Of a DNA stretch of 64,000 nt, positions 8,376 to 18,014 are shown in pieces. Positions within the stretch are counted from its first letter, which is position 1, and each line of letters starts with the position of its first letter. The notes below the pieces were generated by a model. The model was not told the origin of the DNA. It did not search any database and saw only the letters and a list, made by a program, of their open reading frames with translations. A program made the translations under genes and the position numbers. Source of the stretch: Desulfobacteraceae bacterium UBA2245 (GTDB lineage Bacteria; Desulfobacterota; Desulfobacteria; Desulfobacterales; UBA2245); assembly GCA_002347265.1 (NCBI GenBank), contig DDYB01000028.1:14142-78141 (forward strand), in the 5' to 3' direction.

Positions 8376-9626
8376 TCAGAATCCGCTCGACAACTCAATG
8401 CGGTCGCGTGACCCTTTCAAAACGGCCAACATCAGCGTAAGGTATTCGCGCAAATGTCGGGTCAGCAGGTAGTTTTCGATGACAAAAGCCTTGGCGTTTT
8501 TCCCCATCGCGACCATCCGGTCGGCATGGCTGAGCAAATATCGAATGCGCAGCGCTGCGCCTTCGGGAGAGTTAACAAGAAAGCCATTGGTGTGGTTGAC
8601 CACCTGAATGCGGATGCCGCCCACATTGCCTCCGATTACCGGCTTGCCCTTCCAAAGCGCTTCCGTTACCGTCAGACCGAAACCTTCCTTGAGTGACTTT
8701 TGAACCACGATGTCGGCAATGCGCTGCAGGGCGTTGATCGTGCGGTGGGCGTCCGGCGGCAGCATGAGCAGATGAATGTCTGGATCATGAGCGGCCGCGG
8801 CCTGCACCTCTTTGAAGACCGTCTCTCCCTCGGGATCATCGGCAGCACCGCCGCCGGCCAGGATCAGTTGGAGTGGCGGCCCGAAGGCTTTCGCTATCTG
8901 GTAGGCTTTGATGACGCCCATCGGATCCTTGAAGCGATCGAACCGCGATATCTGGCAAATAACCGGCCGTTCTGGATCAATGTCATATGTATTTCTCACC
9001 GTGTCGATTTCCTCGGCCGGCAGGGGCACGTTTTTTTCGCTGAGCGGATCGATACTTGGCGGAATGATATATAAAGGGTTCCGCATGGGTTGGGCAAAGG
9101 CCGGCAAGGAGTAAACAGCCGCATCATAGCCGTTTACATGCTTTTGCAGATAGCGCCAGACCGGACGATGCGGACGGCTGGCATCGACATGACAACGCCA
9201 GACCCATTTGCCTTTTCGTTCCGGGTAGTGCTGCAACAAGGCCGCAGGCTGGGGATCATGAATCATCACAAAGTCGGCCTGGGACAATATCGGTGATAGG
9301 CGTTCGTGGTTCTGGGCATTGATCCGCTCATAGTGAGCATACAGTTTCTCGCTGATGTCCTCGGGGTCTCCCTGCAGGGCATTGTGCATTTTCTTGGTGC
9401 ATCGATAAAAATCGGCATCGCCGGTGATCACTTCCCAAGTGGCGTTCAGGCCCAGCTCTTTTTTCAGTGGAATCATGCGGTGCAGAATTTCCGCCACACC
9501 GCCGCCTTCACGCGTGGAATTGATGTGCACCACACGCATGCCGCGTAAGGGTTCGGCCAGTTGGTGCAACTGGCCGATAATGTTCTCTCCCACCACCTCG
9601 GCGTATTTTTCGAGTTTTTTGGTCAT
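8376..9626 (-). CDS. treT: Trehalose glycosyltransferring synthase TreT (GT4)
   Basis: A 416-residue cytoplasmic retaining glycosyltransferase that makes trehalose directly from NDP-glucose and glucose. Evidence is the family N-terminus (LRGMRVVHINSTREGGGVAEILHRMIPL, residues ~28-55), the GT-B acceptor region (MIHDPQPAALLQHYPER) and the GT4 donor-site motif EGFGLTVTEALWKGKPVIGG near residue 310, with the two glutamates seven residues apart. Length is right for TreT. It is the last gene of the trehalose/glycogen cluster, 8 nt after the DUF5752 gene, with which it is probably translated. It offers a glucan-independent route to trehalose beside TreY/TreZ. Confidence 0.88.
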   Translation of the reverse strand: MTKKLEKYAEVVGENIIGQLHQLAEPLRGMRVVHINSTREGGGVAEILHRMIPLKKELGLNATWEVITGDADFYRCTKKMHNALQGDPEDISEKLYAHYERINAQNHERLSPILSQADFVMIHDPQPAALLQHYPERKGKWVWRCHVDASRPHRPVWRYLQKHVNGYDAAVYSLPAFAQPMRNPLYIIPPSIDPLSEKNVPLPAEEIDTVRNTYDIDPERPVICQISRFDRFKDPMGVIKAYQIAKAFGPPLQLILAGGGAADDPEGETVFKEVQAAAAHDPDIHLLMLPPDAHRTINALQRIADIVVQKSLKEGFGLTVTEALWKGKPVIGGNVGGIRIQVVNHTNGFLVNSPEGAALRIRYLLSHADRMVAMGKNAKAFVIENYLLTRHLREYLTLMLAVLKGSRDRIELSSGF

Positions 9627-9634
9627 AATGCCAT

Positions 9635-10321
9635 CTATTTTCTTGATTTCAGTTTATTGTCAGAGCCGACAGCCGGGCCAAGATATTTGGCGAAAACCCC
9701 GCTGAGCTGTTCGCGTATTTCTAACAAACTCTTGAAGTAAGGATCCATAGCGGCGATGGCATTGCCCAACTGGCGATGGTGTTCATTCCAGGTCCACAAC
9801 CATTCTGAAAAATCGTTGTGCCCGGACCGGGTCCGACGGCAGGCATCGATGAAATGGTAAAAAACGCTGCCCAGAGACATGTGGGGAATGAAGCGGCCCA
9901 ACTCCTCCGGGGTTTCCAACCATTTCTGGGTGTCGAAGATCACTATCTGCGAGCGCATGAGAAAAAACGGATTTTCGGCATCGATGCGTGAATCGAATCC
10001 AACTTCGTCCATGTGGTCTTCGAGGATCTGGATCACACGCTCTCTTAACTCGCGCATGGTGCTGAATTTGCTGGGGTTGAGAATCGAAAGCTGTTCGGCT
10101 AGGCGCCGGTCGTGAAGGTCATGATAGGCCCAGGAGGCAAAATCGTTTTGGTACTCCGGATCGATGAAATCGGGACGCAAGAGGCCATCCCAAAAATGAA
10201 AAAACATAATGGATTGATCGTCCACCCGTTGAAGCCGGTCATGCAGATCCCGCAGGTTGTAAGCTTTTTCCCCGGTCGCGATCACATTCAAAGCGCAGTC
10301 AATTATTTTAAACGATTCCAT
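9635..10321 (-). CDS. DUF5752-family protein beside treT
   Basis: A 228-residue soluble protein of unknown function. The pattern SIMFFHFWDGLLRPDF followed by NDFASWAYHDLHDRRLAEQLS fits the DUF5752 family, which I recall next to GT4 trehalose synthases and glucan-metabolism genes. No catalytic motif, signal peptide or membrane helix is seen; aromatic and His residues are frequent. ATG 10321 is chosen over the upstream start at 10369 because GGAGG lies 7 nt before it. The 8-nt spacing to treT suggests a joint role such as regulation or stabilisation of TreT, but that is inference. The 283-base gap upstream, to glgA, holds no recognisable element. Confidence 0.7.
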   Translation of the reverse strand: MESFKIIDCALNVIATGEKAYNLRDLHDRLQRVDDQSIMFFHFWDGLLRPDFIDPEYQNDFASWAYHDLHDRRLAEQLSILNPSKFSTMRELRERVIQILEDHMDEVGFDSRIDAENPFFLMRSQIVIFDTQKWLETPEELGRFIPHMSLGSVFYHFIDACRRTRSGHNDFSEWLWTWNEHHRQLGNAIAAMDPYFKSLLEIREQLSGVFAKYLGPAVGSDNKLKSRK

Positions 10322-10604
10322 CTTCGCCTCCTCTCGTTTCGTTCTACTTGTTCCGCTGGTGTTTTGCATGGCGCCGGTTCAAGGCTACATCCACCTGCGG
10401 AGAAAACAGAAAAGAGCGATGAAAATTTGCCTAACCACACTTTAAGGCAATCTTGGTGAGGAAAAAGAAATAACGGTTTATTATATTTAACATAGGGCGA
10501 AAGGCTGCTTGCTTGTCAAGCAAAAAAACTGAACGGAAATATTCGACACATGGCTATCAAACTCCTGATCAGCGTATCCAGGCTATGAAATCAACCGCTC
10601 GCTT

Positions 10605-12197
10605 TTAACCGTGTCTCCTTTTTCGAGAAAAGGTTACATACAGTCTTTTGATATACATTTGAGCGCTTAGCGTCCACGGAAACCGGGTGGCGGCGGCATT
10701 TCGGCGCATGGTTTGCCACTTGCCCGGTTCCCGGATGATGCAATCGAGGGCCTCCTTGAAAGTGAGCGCCATTCGGTCAACCTGGTCGGCCAGGCTCCTG
10801 CCTTCGAAGGAAAAGCCGTTGTGGCCGTGGGTGACGGTGTCGCGCAAACCGCCCACAGCGTGGACCAGGCACGGTTGGCCCGCGCGCATGGCCAGCAGTT
10901 GGCTGATGCCGCATGGCTCATAGGAACTGGGCATCACGAAAAGATCGCCGGCGGCATAGAGAGCCTCGGCGCAGGCATCTGAATAGCCGTTGAGAAAGAG
11001 AAGGTTTTCCCGCCTGGCGGCCATCCGGGTAAAACACCGCTCATAGGCGGCATCCCCGGCGCCCAATACAATCAGCAGGCCGTTATCGGCCAGGGTGTCG
11101 AGAAGCCGCTCCAGACCGGTGCCGGGGCCGGTTCCGGTCTTTTGGAACAGCAGTGTTTTTTGCGGTTGCAGTCGGCCGATGCAGGTGCAGAGTACCGGGG
11201 GCGGTTCCGGGCGTTTGGCCAGGGCCGTGATTCGTGCATACGCGGCGAAATGGGATGCGCGCACCGTATCGGTCATGCCTGACCAGCCCACCACGATTGG
11301 CATCAACCGGGCCAGGAGCGTTCCAAAGTCGGGCTTCGGCGCCGGCCCATCGTTCGGGTAGGTGCAGCCATTGAGAATGCCATATAACCGACCCTGATCA
11401 TGAGCCAGGCGCAGGTCCTTTTCGAGTCCTTCTCCGCCGTAAAAATGGGGGGTGTCGCTGGGTTTGAGAATTTCTTCGGCATAGCTCGGAGATACCGTAT
11501 GTACGCGGTCTGCCAAGCGTATGCCTATGGCCATTGGGTTGACGGCATTCCAGCGGGGGTCGGCCACCACCTGCCGGTCATAAGCCATGCCTGGAAACCA
11601 GGCATGGAGAGAGGAGACGTGGCCGTTGAAGGGTCGGATGCCTTGCAGGCCTATGTTGTGAATGGTGTAGATGGTGGGCAGCTTCTGAAGTGACCGGTAC
11701 GCGGGGTGGTAAGCTCGCAGCAGCAGCAGCAGCGCCGCATGCCAGTCATGCAGGTGAAGATGGGTCACCTGCGGGAAAAGCCCTTTTTCCAAGGCTTCGG
11801 CCACGGTCATGCAAAAAAAGGCGAACTTTGTGGCATCGCTGGCGAACGGTTGATCGGGGGGATCATCGATGTAGATGCGGTGGCTGTTGCGGCCCGGGTC
11901 GAAGTTGTTAAAACGCGGGCTGTCGATTACATAATGGGCTACGTTCGAATGATGGTGATCCGGTTGTACCTCATGGCAGCGGGCTGTCTGGTGTTCCCCA
12001 CCGAAACGGACGACCAGTTGCGCCGGCGGATCATTGATGGCCTTGTGATGCAAAAAGCCGTAGGCCGGTGTGATTATGGAGACCCGGCACCCCTGCTCGG
12101 CCAGAGCCATGGGGATTTCCCGCACCACATCACCGATGCCGCCTACCTTGGCGCCATTCAATGCACCATTTTCCGCAGCAACCATCAGAATGTGCAT
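10605..12197 (-). CDS. glgA: Glycogen synthase, GlgA type (GT5)
   Basis: A 530-residue cytoplasmic starch/glycogen synthase that extends alpha-1,4-glucan from ADP- or UDP-glucose. The N-terminal nucleotide-sugar loop appears as AKVGGIGDVVREIPMAL (residues ~15-32), a variant of KTGGLGDV. The acceptor region has HLHDWHAALL and TIHNIGLQG. The C-terminal half shows VLCTCIGRLQPQKT and MPSSYEPCGISQLLAMRAG, where the Glu of the E-x7-E pair sits. It is about 50 residues longer than E. coli GlgA because of inserted loops. No glgC or branching enzyme lies in the window, so the sugar donor is not shown by context. Confidence 0.85.
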   Translation of the reverse strand: MHILMVAAENGALNGAKVGGIGDVVREIPMALAEQGCRVSIITPAYGFLHHKAINDPPAQLVVRFGGEHQTARCHEVQPDHHHSNVAHYVIDSPRFNNFDPGRNSHRIYIDDPPDQPFASDATKFAFFCMTVAEALEKGLFPQVTHLHLHDWHAALLLLLRAYHPAYRSLQKLPTIYTIHNIGLQGIRPFNGHVSSLHAWFPGMAYDRQVVADPRWNAVNPMAIGIRLADRVHTVSPSYAEEILKPSDTPHFYGGEGLEKDLRLAHDQGRLYGILNGCTYPNDGPAPKPDFGTLLARLMPIVVGWSGMTDTVRASHFAAYARITALAKRPEPPPVLCTCIGRLQPQKTLLFQKTGTGPGTGLERLLDTLADNGLLIVLGAGDAAYERCFTRMAARRENLLFLNGYSDACAEALYAAGDLFVMPSSYEPCGISQLLAMRAGQPCLVHAVGGLRDTVTHGHNGFSFEGRSLADQVDRMALTFKEALDCIIREPGKWQTMRRNAAATRFPWTLSAQMYIKRLYVTFSRKRRHG

Positions 12198-12295
12198 TAT
12201 TGGTTTCCTTTGCCGTTTTTTCGGATTGGGTGGATATTGGCGGCATGGCAGGCCGCTTTTTGGTTCTTCTGTGAGTCCACTACTTTGGAGAAGGT

Positions 12296-14716
12296 TTAAG
12301 GGGCGCCTCGTTTCTCAATTTTTTGGTTCAGATCAAACGTCAGCGTTGCCCCCGGCGCAAGTTTATAAATTTTATTTTGAAACGAGATCTTTGTCACCTC
12401 CAACTCGCATTCACTTGAGGAAACGGTCATGGATTCCGGCGTGGCTGCGATGTCAAACCAGTTTCCCCTGTATTTGATTTTCATGGAGAGTTTTGTCAAC
12501 CCCTGAGGAATACTCGGGTTGATAAAGAGAATATCGTCATGAAACTCAAGTCCTGTATAGCAGCGCTGCAAAATGTCCACGGTTCCGGCCATGGCTCCGA
12601 GATGAATGCCTTCGTGGGTTGTGCCGCCCTGGATATCGGAAATGTCGCTCTCCAGGGCTTTGCATAAAATTTCCCGGGAGCGCGAGCGATCCGACCGGGA
12701 TAAAACCCAGGAATGCACGATGTTGCTCAGGGTGGAGCCGTGAGAGCTTCGTTTCAGGTAATATTCGATATTTTTTGGGATGCTTTCGGGGTCAAAGGAA
12801 TACCCCATCAAGGAGAAGAGCTCCTGAATTTTTTCTGCCGAGAAAAGGTAGAAGAGCATCAGCACATCGGCCTGTTTCGAAACCTTATATCGGTTGGGAG
12901 TGTCTCCTTCCGCCTCGAGAATTCGGTCCAAACGCTGGATATCGCCGTATTTTTTTCGGTATGCATTCCAGTCAAACTCCAGCAGTTGATCGTACCCTTC
13001 GAACTGGCTGATGATTTTATCCCCATGGAATACGACGCGCATTTTACGGATAATATCCTGCCAGTGGTAGAGTTCCGCCTGTTCCAGTCCTATGTTTTCC
13101 AGCAGATCATGCCTTCTGTTGGGAGGGAGGGCCCCGATCGCTTTAAGTGCGGTTTGCAGAGCGTAGACGGTCATAACATTCGTGTAGGCGTTGTTGTTCA
13201 AGCCGGGGGCTTCCGAATCCGCATATCCGTCGTGATATTCGTCGGGTCCCATGACGCCAAGAATTTCGTAGCGGTCGATATCATGATTGAAGGTTGTGAT
13301 TCCGGAAAGATATCGGGCGATTTCCAGAATCATCTCCGCGCCGTATGTGGATAGGAACTCCTGGTCTCCGGTGGTCTTGTAATATTGCCAGATATTGTAG
13401 ACAATGGCATTGTTGACATGACGCTGTAGATGGGTATTGTCCTGAAGCCACCGGCCCGATTTTGGATTCAGGTGGAAACGTTGGGTTTCTTCGCGCCCGT
13501 TGCTTCCGCTCTGCCATGGATAAAGCGCACCGCTGCATTCTTGTGTCCGAGCGGCAAACCTGGCTCGATTCAGTCGCCTGTATCGGTACAAAATCAAAGA
13601 TCGGGTGAGATATGGTATTCTCAGGTTGAGATAGGGAAAGATGAAAAGCTCGTCCCAAAAGATATGCCCCCGGTAAGCCTCACCGTGCCACCCTCTGGCC
13701 GGGACCCCCACATCCAGATCGATTGAGTTTCTCGAAATGGTCTGAAGCAGATGAAAAATGTGCAATCTCAAAATCATCTGGTCGCGGTCATTGCCTTCAA
13801 TCCGGATATCGCTTCGATGCCACATATGATCCCATTGCAACACGTGGCTTTGAAAAAGTTCGTCAAAGCCCCCCGCATGGCCGACGGCCTCCACAGCATC
13901 CAGAGCGGGTTCGCAAACAGCGAAGTCTCTGGAGGTGAACAAGGAGACGATCTTTTCGATTTTTAGGGGTTTTTTCTCCTTGATCTCAATAAAAAATTCC
14001 TGGCCGATGTATCCTTGTTGTTCGACAAGTTTTCGCTCAACCTCGATTGCTCGCTCTTCGTAATAGATGCGGGTTCTGGCGGCCTCGGCAACCCGCAGCC
14101 TGGATTGATTGGTCTCCACCAGCAGACAGATCGTTTCGTTATCGAGCTCCTGGCTCCGGACAGGCTCCAGATGCTTGCTGTTCAGTTGTTTATAACGTTC
14201 CACTCCGGCATTGATAACACTTCCGTCAATGCTGGAAAGCACCTGGATGCGGCCCGCCCAGTTTTCCGGGATAATCGTGGTTTCCAGCGCCGCAAGGTGC
14301 ATGTGATCCATATGCACGAAGCGGCGTTGAATGATGAAGGTTTTCCGGTTCTGTTTGTCTCGGATTTTCACGGTCCTGGACAGCAGTCCATTTTTCAGGT
14401 TCAATTCCTGGCGGTAGAAAAGGATGTCAACGGACTGAAGATTGAACCAGTCGCCCCCCTCAGGCCGGAATTTAGTGACCAGCCAGTTGGGCATATTGAC
14501 CAAGTCCTCGTTTTCGATAACGCGTCCGGCGATCTCGGTTTTCAGGCGATTGTATCCCCCGGCAAGATATGTGCCCGGGTAATGAATCGCGTCCGCTTCG
14601 GATTCAGGCGCCGCACCGCGAGTGGCGAAATAACCGTTTCCAAGGGTGCAGAGAGACTCGCGAAGGCTTTCCGTTTTCGGATCGAATTCATCGTAAACCA
14701 GGGCCCAGGGACTCAT
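12296..14716 (-). CDS. Glycoside hydrolase family 65 disaccharide phosphorylase (trehalose/kojibiose/maltose type)
   Basis: An 806-residue cytoplasmic phosphorylase of the GH65 family, which splits an alpha-glucoside with phosphate and inversion to give beta-glucose 1-phosphate. The N-terminal beta-sandwich (WALVYDEFDPKTESLRESLCTLGNG) is followed by the (alpha/alpha)6 barrel. The catalytic-acid motif VMGPDEYHDG lies near residue 490, ahead of LNNNAYTNVM. The phosphate-site region RSSHGSTLSN is near residue 655. Start ATG 14716 has AGGAGG 7 nt upstream and overlaps the stop of the beta-PGM/OtsB gene by 4 nt (ATGA). That coupling to a beta-phosphoglucomutase domain fits beta-G1P as the product. 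The context favours trehalose or trehalose 6-phosphate as substrate, but maltose or kojibiose cannot be excluded. Confidence 0.85.
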   Translation of the reverse strand: MSPWALVYDEFDPKTESLRESLCTLGNGYFATRGAAPESEADAIHYPGTYLAGGYNRLKTEIAGRVIENEDLVNMPNWLVTKFRPEGGDWFNLQSVDILFYRQELNLKNGLLSRTVKIRDKQNRKTFIIQRRFVHMDHMHLAALETTIIPENWAGRIQVLSSIDGSVINAGVERYKQLNSKHLEPVRSQELDNETICLLVETNQSRLRVAEAARTRIYYEERAIEVERKLVEQQGYIGQEFFIEIKEKKPLKIEKIVSLFTSRDFAVCEPALDAVEAVGHAGGFDELFQSHVLQWDHMWHRSDIRIEGNDRDQMILRLHIFHLLQTISRNSIDLDVGVPARGWHGEAYRGHIFWDELFIFPYLNLRIPYLTRSLILYRYRRLNRARFAARTQECSGALYPWQSGSNGREETQRFHLNPKSGRWLQDNTHLQRHVNNAIVYNIWQYYKTTGDQEFLSTYGAEMILEIARYLSGITTFNHDIDRYEILGVMGPDEYHDGYADSEAPGLNNNAYTNVMTVYALQTALKAIGALPPNRRHDLLENIGLEQAELYHWQDIIRKMRVVFHGDKIISQFEGYDQLLEFDWNAYRKKYGDIQRLDRILEAEGDTPNRYKVSKQADVLMLFYLFSAEKIQELFSLMGYSFDPESIPKNIEYYLKRSSHGSTLSNIVHSWVLSRSDRSRSREILCKALESDISDIQGGTTHEGIHLGAMAGTVDILQRCYTGLEFHDDILFINPSIPQGLTKLSMKIKYRGNWFDIAATPESMTVSSSECELEVTKISFQNKIYKLAPGATLTFDLNQKIEKRGAP

Positions 14717-16281
14717 GCCCACCTCCTGCGGAAAGAAATCAGTCGAAGCAGAAATTCTCGGACTTCATCGGGATTGTTCAGGCTGTAAGCGGCTGCGGTC
14801 TCATAGGGCTGATCCCGGACCACAATTCCGATTCCCCGGTTTTTCAGCGCCCGGAATGCGTCCTCATCGGTTACATCATCCCCGATGTAGAAAGGCAGCA
14901 CAGCATCTCCTTCAAGATTCAAGGTTTGAAGCAAAGAGAAAAGCGCTTTGCCCTTATGCCAGTCTATTTGGGGCTGAAGTTCGAAAACCTTTTTTCCGTA
15001 GGCCTTTCTAAGAGTTGGATGTCTGGTTGCGGTTTCATCTACAATGGTTTCAATTTTTTCCACGTTTTCAGGAGCCACGCGCCGGTAATGGATGGCGATG
15101 GCGAATTTTTTTCGCTCAACGAGCACTCCCTGAATGGAGTCGAGATTCCGTGAAAGCGCTTTTTCCGCCGTATCGAGCGAGGGAAGAAACTCCTCCCCGA
15201 CCGTATGTTCGACATGCAACCCCCTGGGTCCGGCTATATCAAAGCCATGGCTTCCGGCATAAACGATGGAGTCAATTCGCACTTTGTCCCGCACGTCCTT
15301 GAGGTCTCGGCCGCTGATGATTCCCACTGGACAATGCCGGGAGAGTTCGATTACCGTCTTACGCATGTCTTCCGGCATGATCGCTAAATCGGGAGTTTCG
15401 ACGATAGGGGAAAGCGTTCCGTCATAATCCAGAAAGACCGCGATGCGTTTTCCCTCAGCCTGCCGGGAAATGCTTTCAAAATCGTCCAAAGCCGAGGGGA
15501 GCGGTTTTGACGTTTCAGGATCGCCGGCAATACAGATTTCCGAGAGATCTTTTACCACTGTATCGGCGCCATGGTTCTGAAGATCTTCTTTTCCGCCGGC
15601 CCTGGCGATTCCGATGACCAGTCCGAATTTTCCGGCTTGGCCGGCCTGAACACCGGAAACCGCGTCTTCGATCACCACTGTCCGTTCCGGTTTCACCCCC
15701 AGTCGACGGGCGGCTTCGAGGAAGATGTCCGGGGCCGGTTTGCCGGGAATTTTCAGGATTTCCGAATCTACCCCGTCTATCCGCACTTCAAAAAAATCCG
15801 AAAGATTCACTGAATCCAAAATCATCGCGCAGCTTTTGCTCGATGAAATAATGGCGGTTTTCAGGCCATGTTTTTTTGCGTTGTGGATCAGGTCTACGGC
15901 GGACCTGTATGCCTTTACCCCCTTTTCCCGGATCTGTTTCAGGAAATCCGAATGCTTGCGCTTGCCAAGGTTTAGGATCGTATCCATGCCGGGCGGGTCT
16001 TGCGGCCCACCCTCCGGCAGAGTGATTTCCCGTGATGCGAGAAAACTTTTCAGACCGTCGAGTCGTGGTTTCCCATCCACGTAGAGGCGATAATCCGTTT
16101 CGATTTCAAAGGGTTTAAAGGGAATGCCTTTACGTTTGCTATGTCTCAGCAGAAAGTTGTCGAACATCCGTTTCCAAGCCTGGGCATGTATTGAGGCCGT
16201 ATCGGTGATCACTCCATCCAGATCGAAAATGATCGCTTCAAAAGATTCAGCCGGTATCATGTATTTTAATTGTTGCGTCAT
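14713..16281 (-). CDS. Fused HAD beta-phosphoglucomutase-like / trehalose-6-phosphate phosphatase (OtsB)
   Basis: A 522-residue two-domain HAD protein. The N-terminal half (to ~residue 240) has beta-PGM motifs: FDLDGVITDTASIHAQAW, IISSSKS and VVIEDAVSGVQAG. It should convert beta-G1P to glucose 6-phosphate. The C-terminal half is OtsB-like: VFLDYDGTLSPI, GIISGRDL, GSHGFDI and YIGDDVTDEDAF. It should remove phosphate from trehalose 6-phosphate. The domain order followed by the overlapping GH65 gene repeats the layout recalled for mycobacterial OtsB1 (HAD, OtsB, GH65 in one chain). The start is uncertain: ATG 16281 has a weak GGAA site, while GTG 16317 and ATG 16293 are in frame upstream. No OtsA is seen nearby. 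Confidence 0.85.
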   Translation of the reverse strand: MTQQLKYMIPAESFEAIIFDLDGVITDTASIHAQAWKRMFDNFLLRHSKRKGIPFKPFEIETDYRLYVDGKPRLDGLKSFLASREITLPEGGPQDPPGMDTILNLGKRKHSDFLKQIREKGVKAYRSAVDLIHNAKKHGLKTAIISSSKSCAMILDSVNLSDFFEVRIDGVDSEILKIPGKPAPDIFLEAARRLGVKPERTVVIEDAVSGVQAGQAGKFGLVIGIARAGGKEDLQNHGADTVVKDLSEICIAGDPETSKPLPSALDDFESISRQAEGKRIAVFLDYDGTLSPIVETPDLAIMPEDMRKTVIELSRHCPVGIISGRDLKDVRDKVRIDSIVYAGSHGFDIAGPRGLHVEHTVGEEFLPSLDTAEKALSRNLDSIQGVLVERKKFAIAIHYRRVAPENVEKIETIVDETATRHPTLRKAYGKKVFELQPQIDWHKGKALFSLLQTLNLEGDAVLPFYIGDDVTDEDAFRALKNRGIGIVVRDQPYETAAAYSLNNPDEVREFLLRLISFRRRWA

Positions 16282-16388
16282 TTTAAATTCCATGCTGGAC
16301 GGTTTTTTGCCGAACACCGGGTATGTTCATCTGGTCTTCCTCAGGCAGATAGATGACGGACGCTTTATGCCGGCATGAGTTCGGTCCA

Positions 16389-17900
16389 TCACCTCCTGCC
16401 GAAAGTCTCCGTCAGTTCCGCCAGTTGGTCCGCCAGCGCCCCTCTCAGGCGCCTGCTGGAAAACCGCCATCGCCAGTTGCCGAGAGCTTTTCCCGGCCGG
16501 TTCATTCGGGCGGTTTTACCCAGCCCGAAAATATCTTGCAGAGGGATCAGGGCGATCCGCGCGGTGGATTGCATGACCAGGCGGATCATGACCCAATGCA
16601 CCTGGTCGACCGGAACCTTATATCCCAGGTAACGGTACAGGCGCTGTTTTTCCTCCACCGTGGCTTCTGATTGAAACCACCCCTTGACGGTGTTGGTATC
16701 GTGGGAACCGGTAAGAAATACGCAGTGACGTTCCATGTTGTGGGGCAAATAGGGGCTTTGGGGAAAGTCTTGACCGAATGCAAAGAGCGCTACTCGCATG
16801 CCCAGGATTTCAAAGCGCCTTATGGTTTCACGCACGTCGGCGGTGATCGCTCCCAAGTCCTCGGCCACCAAAGGAAGCAGCGGAAAACGGCGGAAAAGGC
16901 AGGCCAGGAAATCGTCCGCGTCGGCCTTCACCCATTTTCCCTTGATTGCCGATGTGTGGTCGGCGGGCACTTCCCAGAAAGCCACCAGGCCGCGAAAATG
17001 GTCGATGCGGATCCAGTCAAAGTAGGCCAGGTTGTGTCCGATGCGTTGCAGCCACCACTCGTAACCGGTGGATTTCAACCGATCCCAGCGGTAGACCGGA
17101 TGACCCCACAATTGGCCCGTAGCGCTGAAATAATCCGGCGGTACGCCCGAAACACCATCTGGCCGCAATTGATCATCCAACTTGAACAAATCGGGCTGAG
17201 ACCAGACATCGGCGCTGTTGTATATCACATAGATGGGAATATCACCGAACAGCTGAATCTGCTCATTGTTGCAATAGTTACGAAGCGCCTGCCATTGCAT
17301 GTCAAATAAAAACTGCAAAAATTTTTCCTTGATCAGGGCCTCTTTGAATTTCCGGTCCGCTTTCTTCAAGGCTTTGGAACGACGCCATTTAATTTCATCC
17401 GGCCATTGGCGCCAGGAAGTGTTTTTAAAATGGCTTTTCAGTACTGTGAAACGAACGGCGTCGTGAAGCCAGGCCTGGTTGGCAAAACAGAATTGACGAA
17501 AGGCATTATGCATCTGGCGTCGGGGTTTGGATTTAAAGCGATCAAAGGCAATATCGAAAAGCCGTGTTTTGTATTTTTCAGCCAGTAGAAAATCGGTACG
17601 ACCCGGTTTGAAGCCGGGGATTGGCTCAAGATCTTTTGTGGAGAGAAATCCATCTTGCACCATCATTTCCGGACTGATTAACAGGGTGTTGCCGGCAAAG
17701 GCGGACCAGCTCGAATAAGGCGAATAATTGCCTTCATGGTGGATGGGATTCAGGGGAAGTGTTTGCCACAATCTCTGTTTGGCGCGATGAAGGAAATTCG
17801 CGAAGCGGTAAGCTTCCGGGCCCAGATCGCCGATACCAAACCGTGATGGCAGTGAGGTAATGTGCAGCAGAATGCCGGAAGAACGCTCAATCGTTGTCAT
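16389..17900 (-). CDS. malQ: 4-alpha-glucanotransferase (amylomaltase, GH77)
   Basis: A 503-residue cytoplasmic disproportionating enzyme that moves alpha-1,4-glucan segments between chains. Family start GILLHITSLPSRFGIGDLG and NPIHHEGNYSPYSSWSAFAGN are present. The three catalytic acids can be placed in WIRIDHFRGLVAFWEVP (Asp, ~residue 295), PLVAEDLGAI (Glu, ~residue 345) and TGSHDTNTVKGW (Asp, ~residue 395). Start ATG 17900 has GGTGGAG about 8 nt upstream. In this cluster it can re-lengthen short maltodextrins left by TreX/TreY/TreZ so they become substrates again. It is separated from its neighbours by about 110 nt on each side. Confidence 0.93.
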   Translation of the reverse strand: MTTIERSSGILLHITSLPSRFGIGDLGPEAYRFANFLHRAKQRLWQTLPLNPIHHEGNYSPYSSWSAFAGNTLLISPEMMVQDGFLSTKDLEPIPGFKPGRTDFLLAEKYKTRLFDIAFDRFKSKPRRQMHNAFRQFCFANQAWLHDAVRFTVLKSHFKNTSWRQWPDEIKWRRSKALKKADRKFKEALIKEKFLQFLFDMQWQALRNYCNNEQIQLFGDIPIYVIYNSADVWSQPDLFKLDDQLRPDGVSGVPPDYFSATGQLWGHPVYRWDRLKSTGYEWWLQRIGHNLAYFDWIRIDHFRGLVAFWEVPADHTSAIKGKWVKADADDFLACLFRRFPLLPLVAEDLGAITADVRETIRRFEILGMRVALFAFGQDFPQSPYLPHNMERHCVFLTGSHDTNTVKGWFQSEATVEEKQRLYRYLGYKVPVDQVHWVMIRLVMQSTARIALIPLQDIFGLGKTARMNRPGKALGNWRWRFSSRRLRGALADQLAELTETFGRR

Positions 17901-18014
17901 GGCTGGGACTCCACCAATCTGGATATACGAGGCAGGTATCGAAAAATCCGACAGCCAACCTCACACAAGGCATTCCTGAACGCAGAGAGGTTTAAAGCTT
18001 TCATTCAAGGAGTT

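Noticed and set aside
11718..11740. Short GCAGCA-type repeat, considered as a microsatellite
   Set aside because: It is a run of Leu codons in the glgA gene and in frame; ordinary coding sequence.
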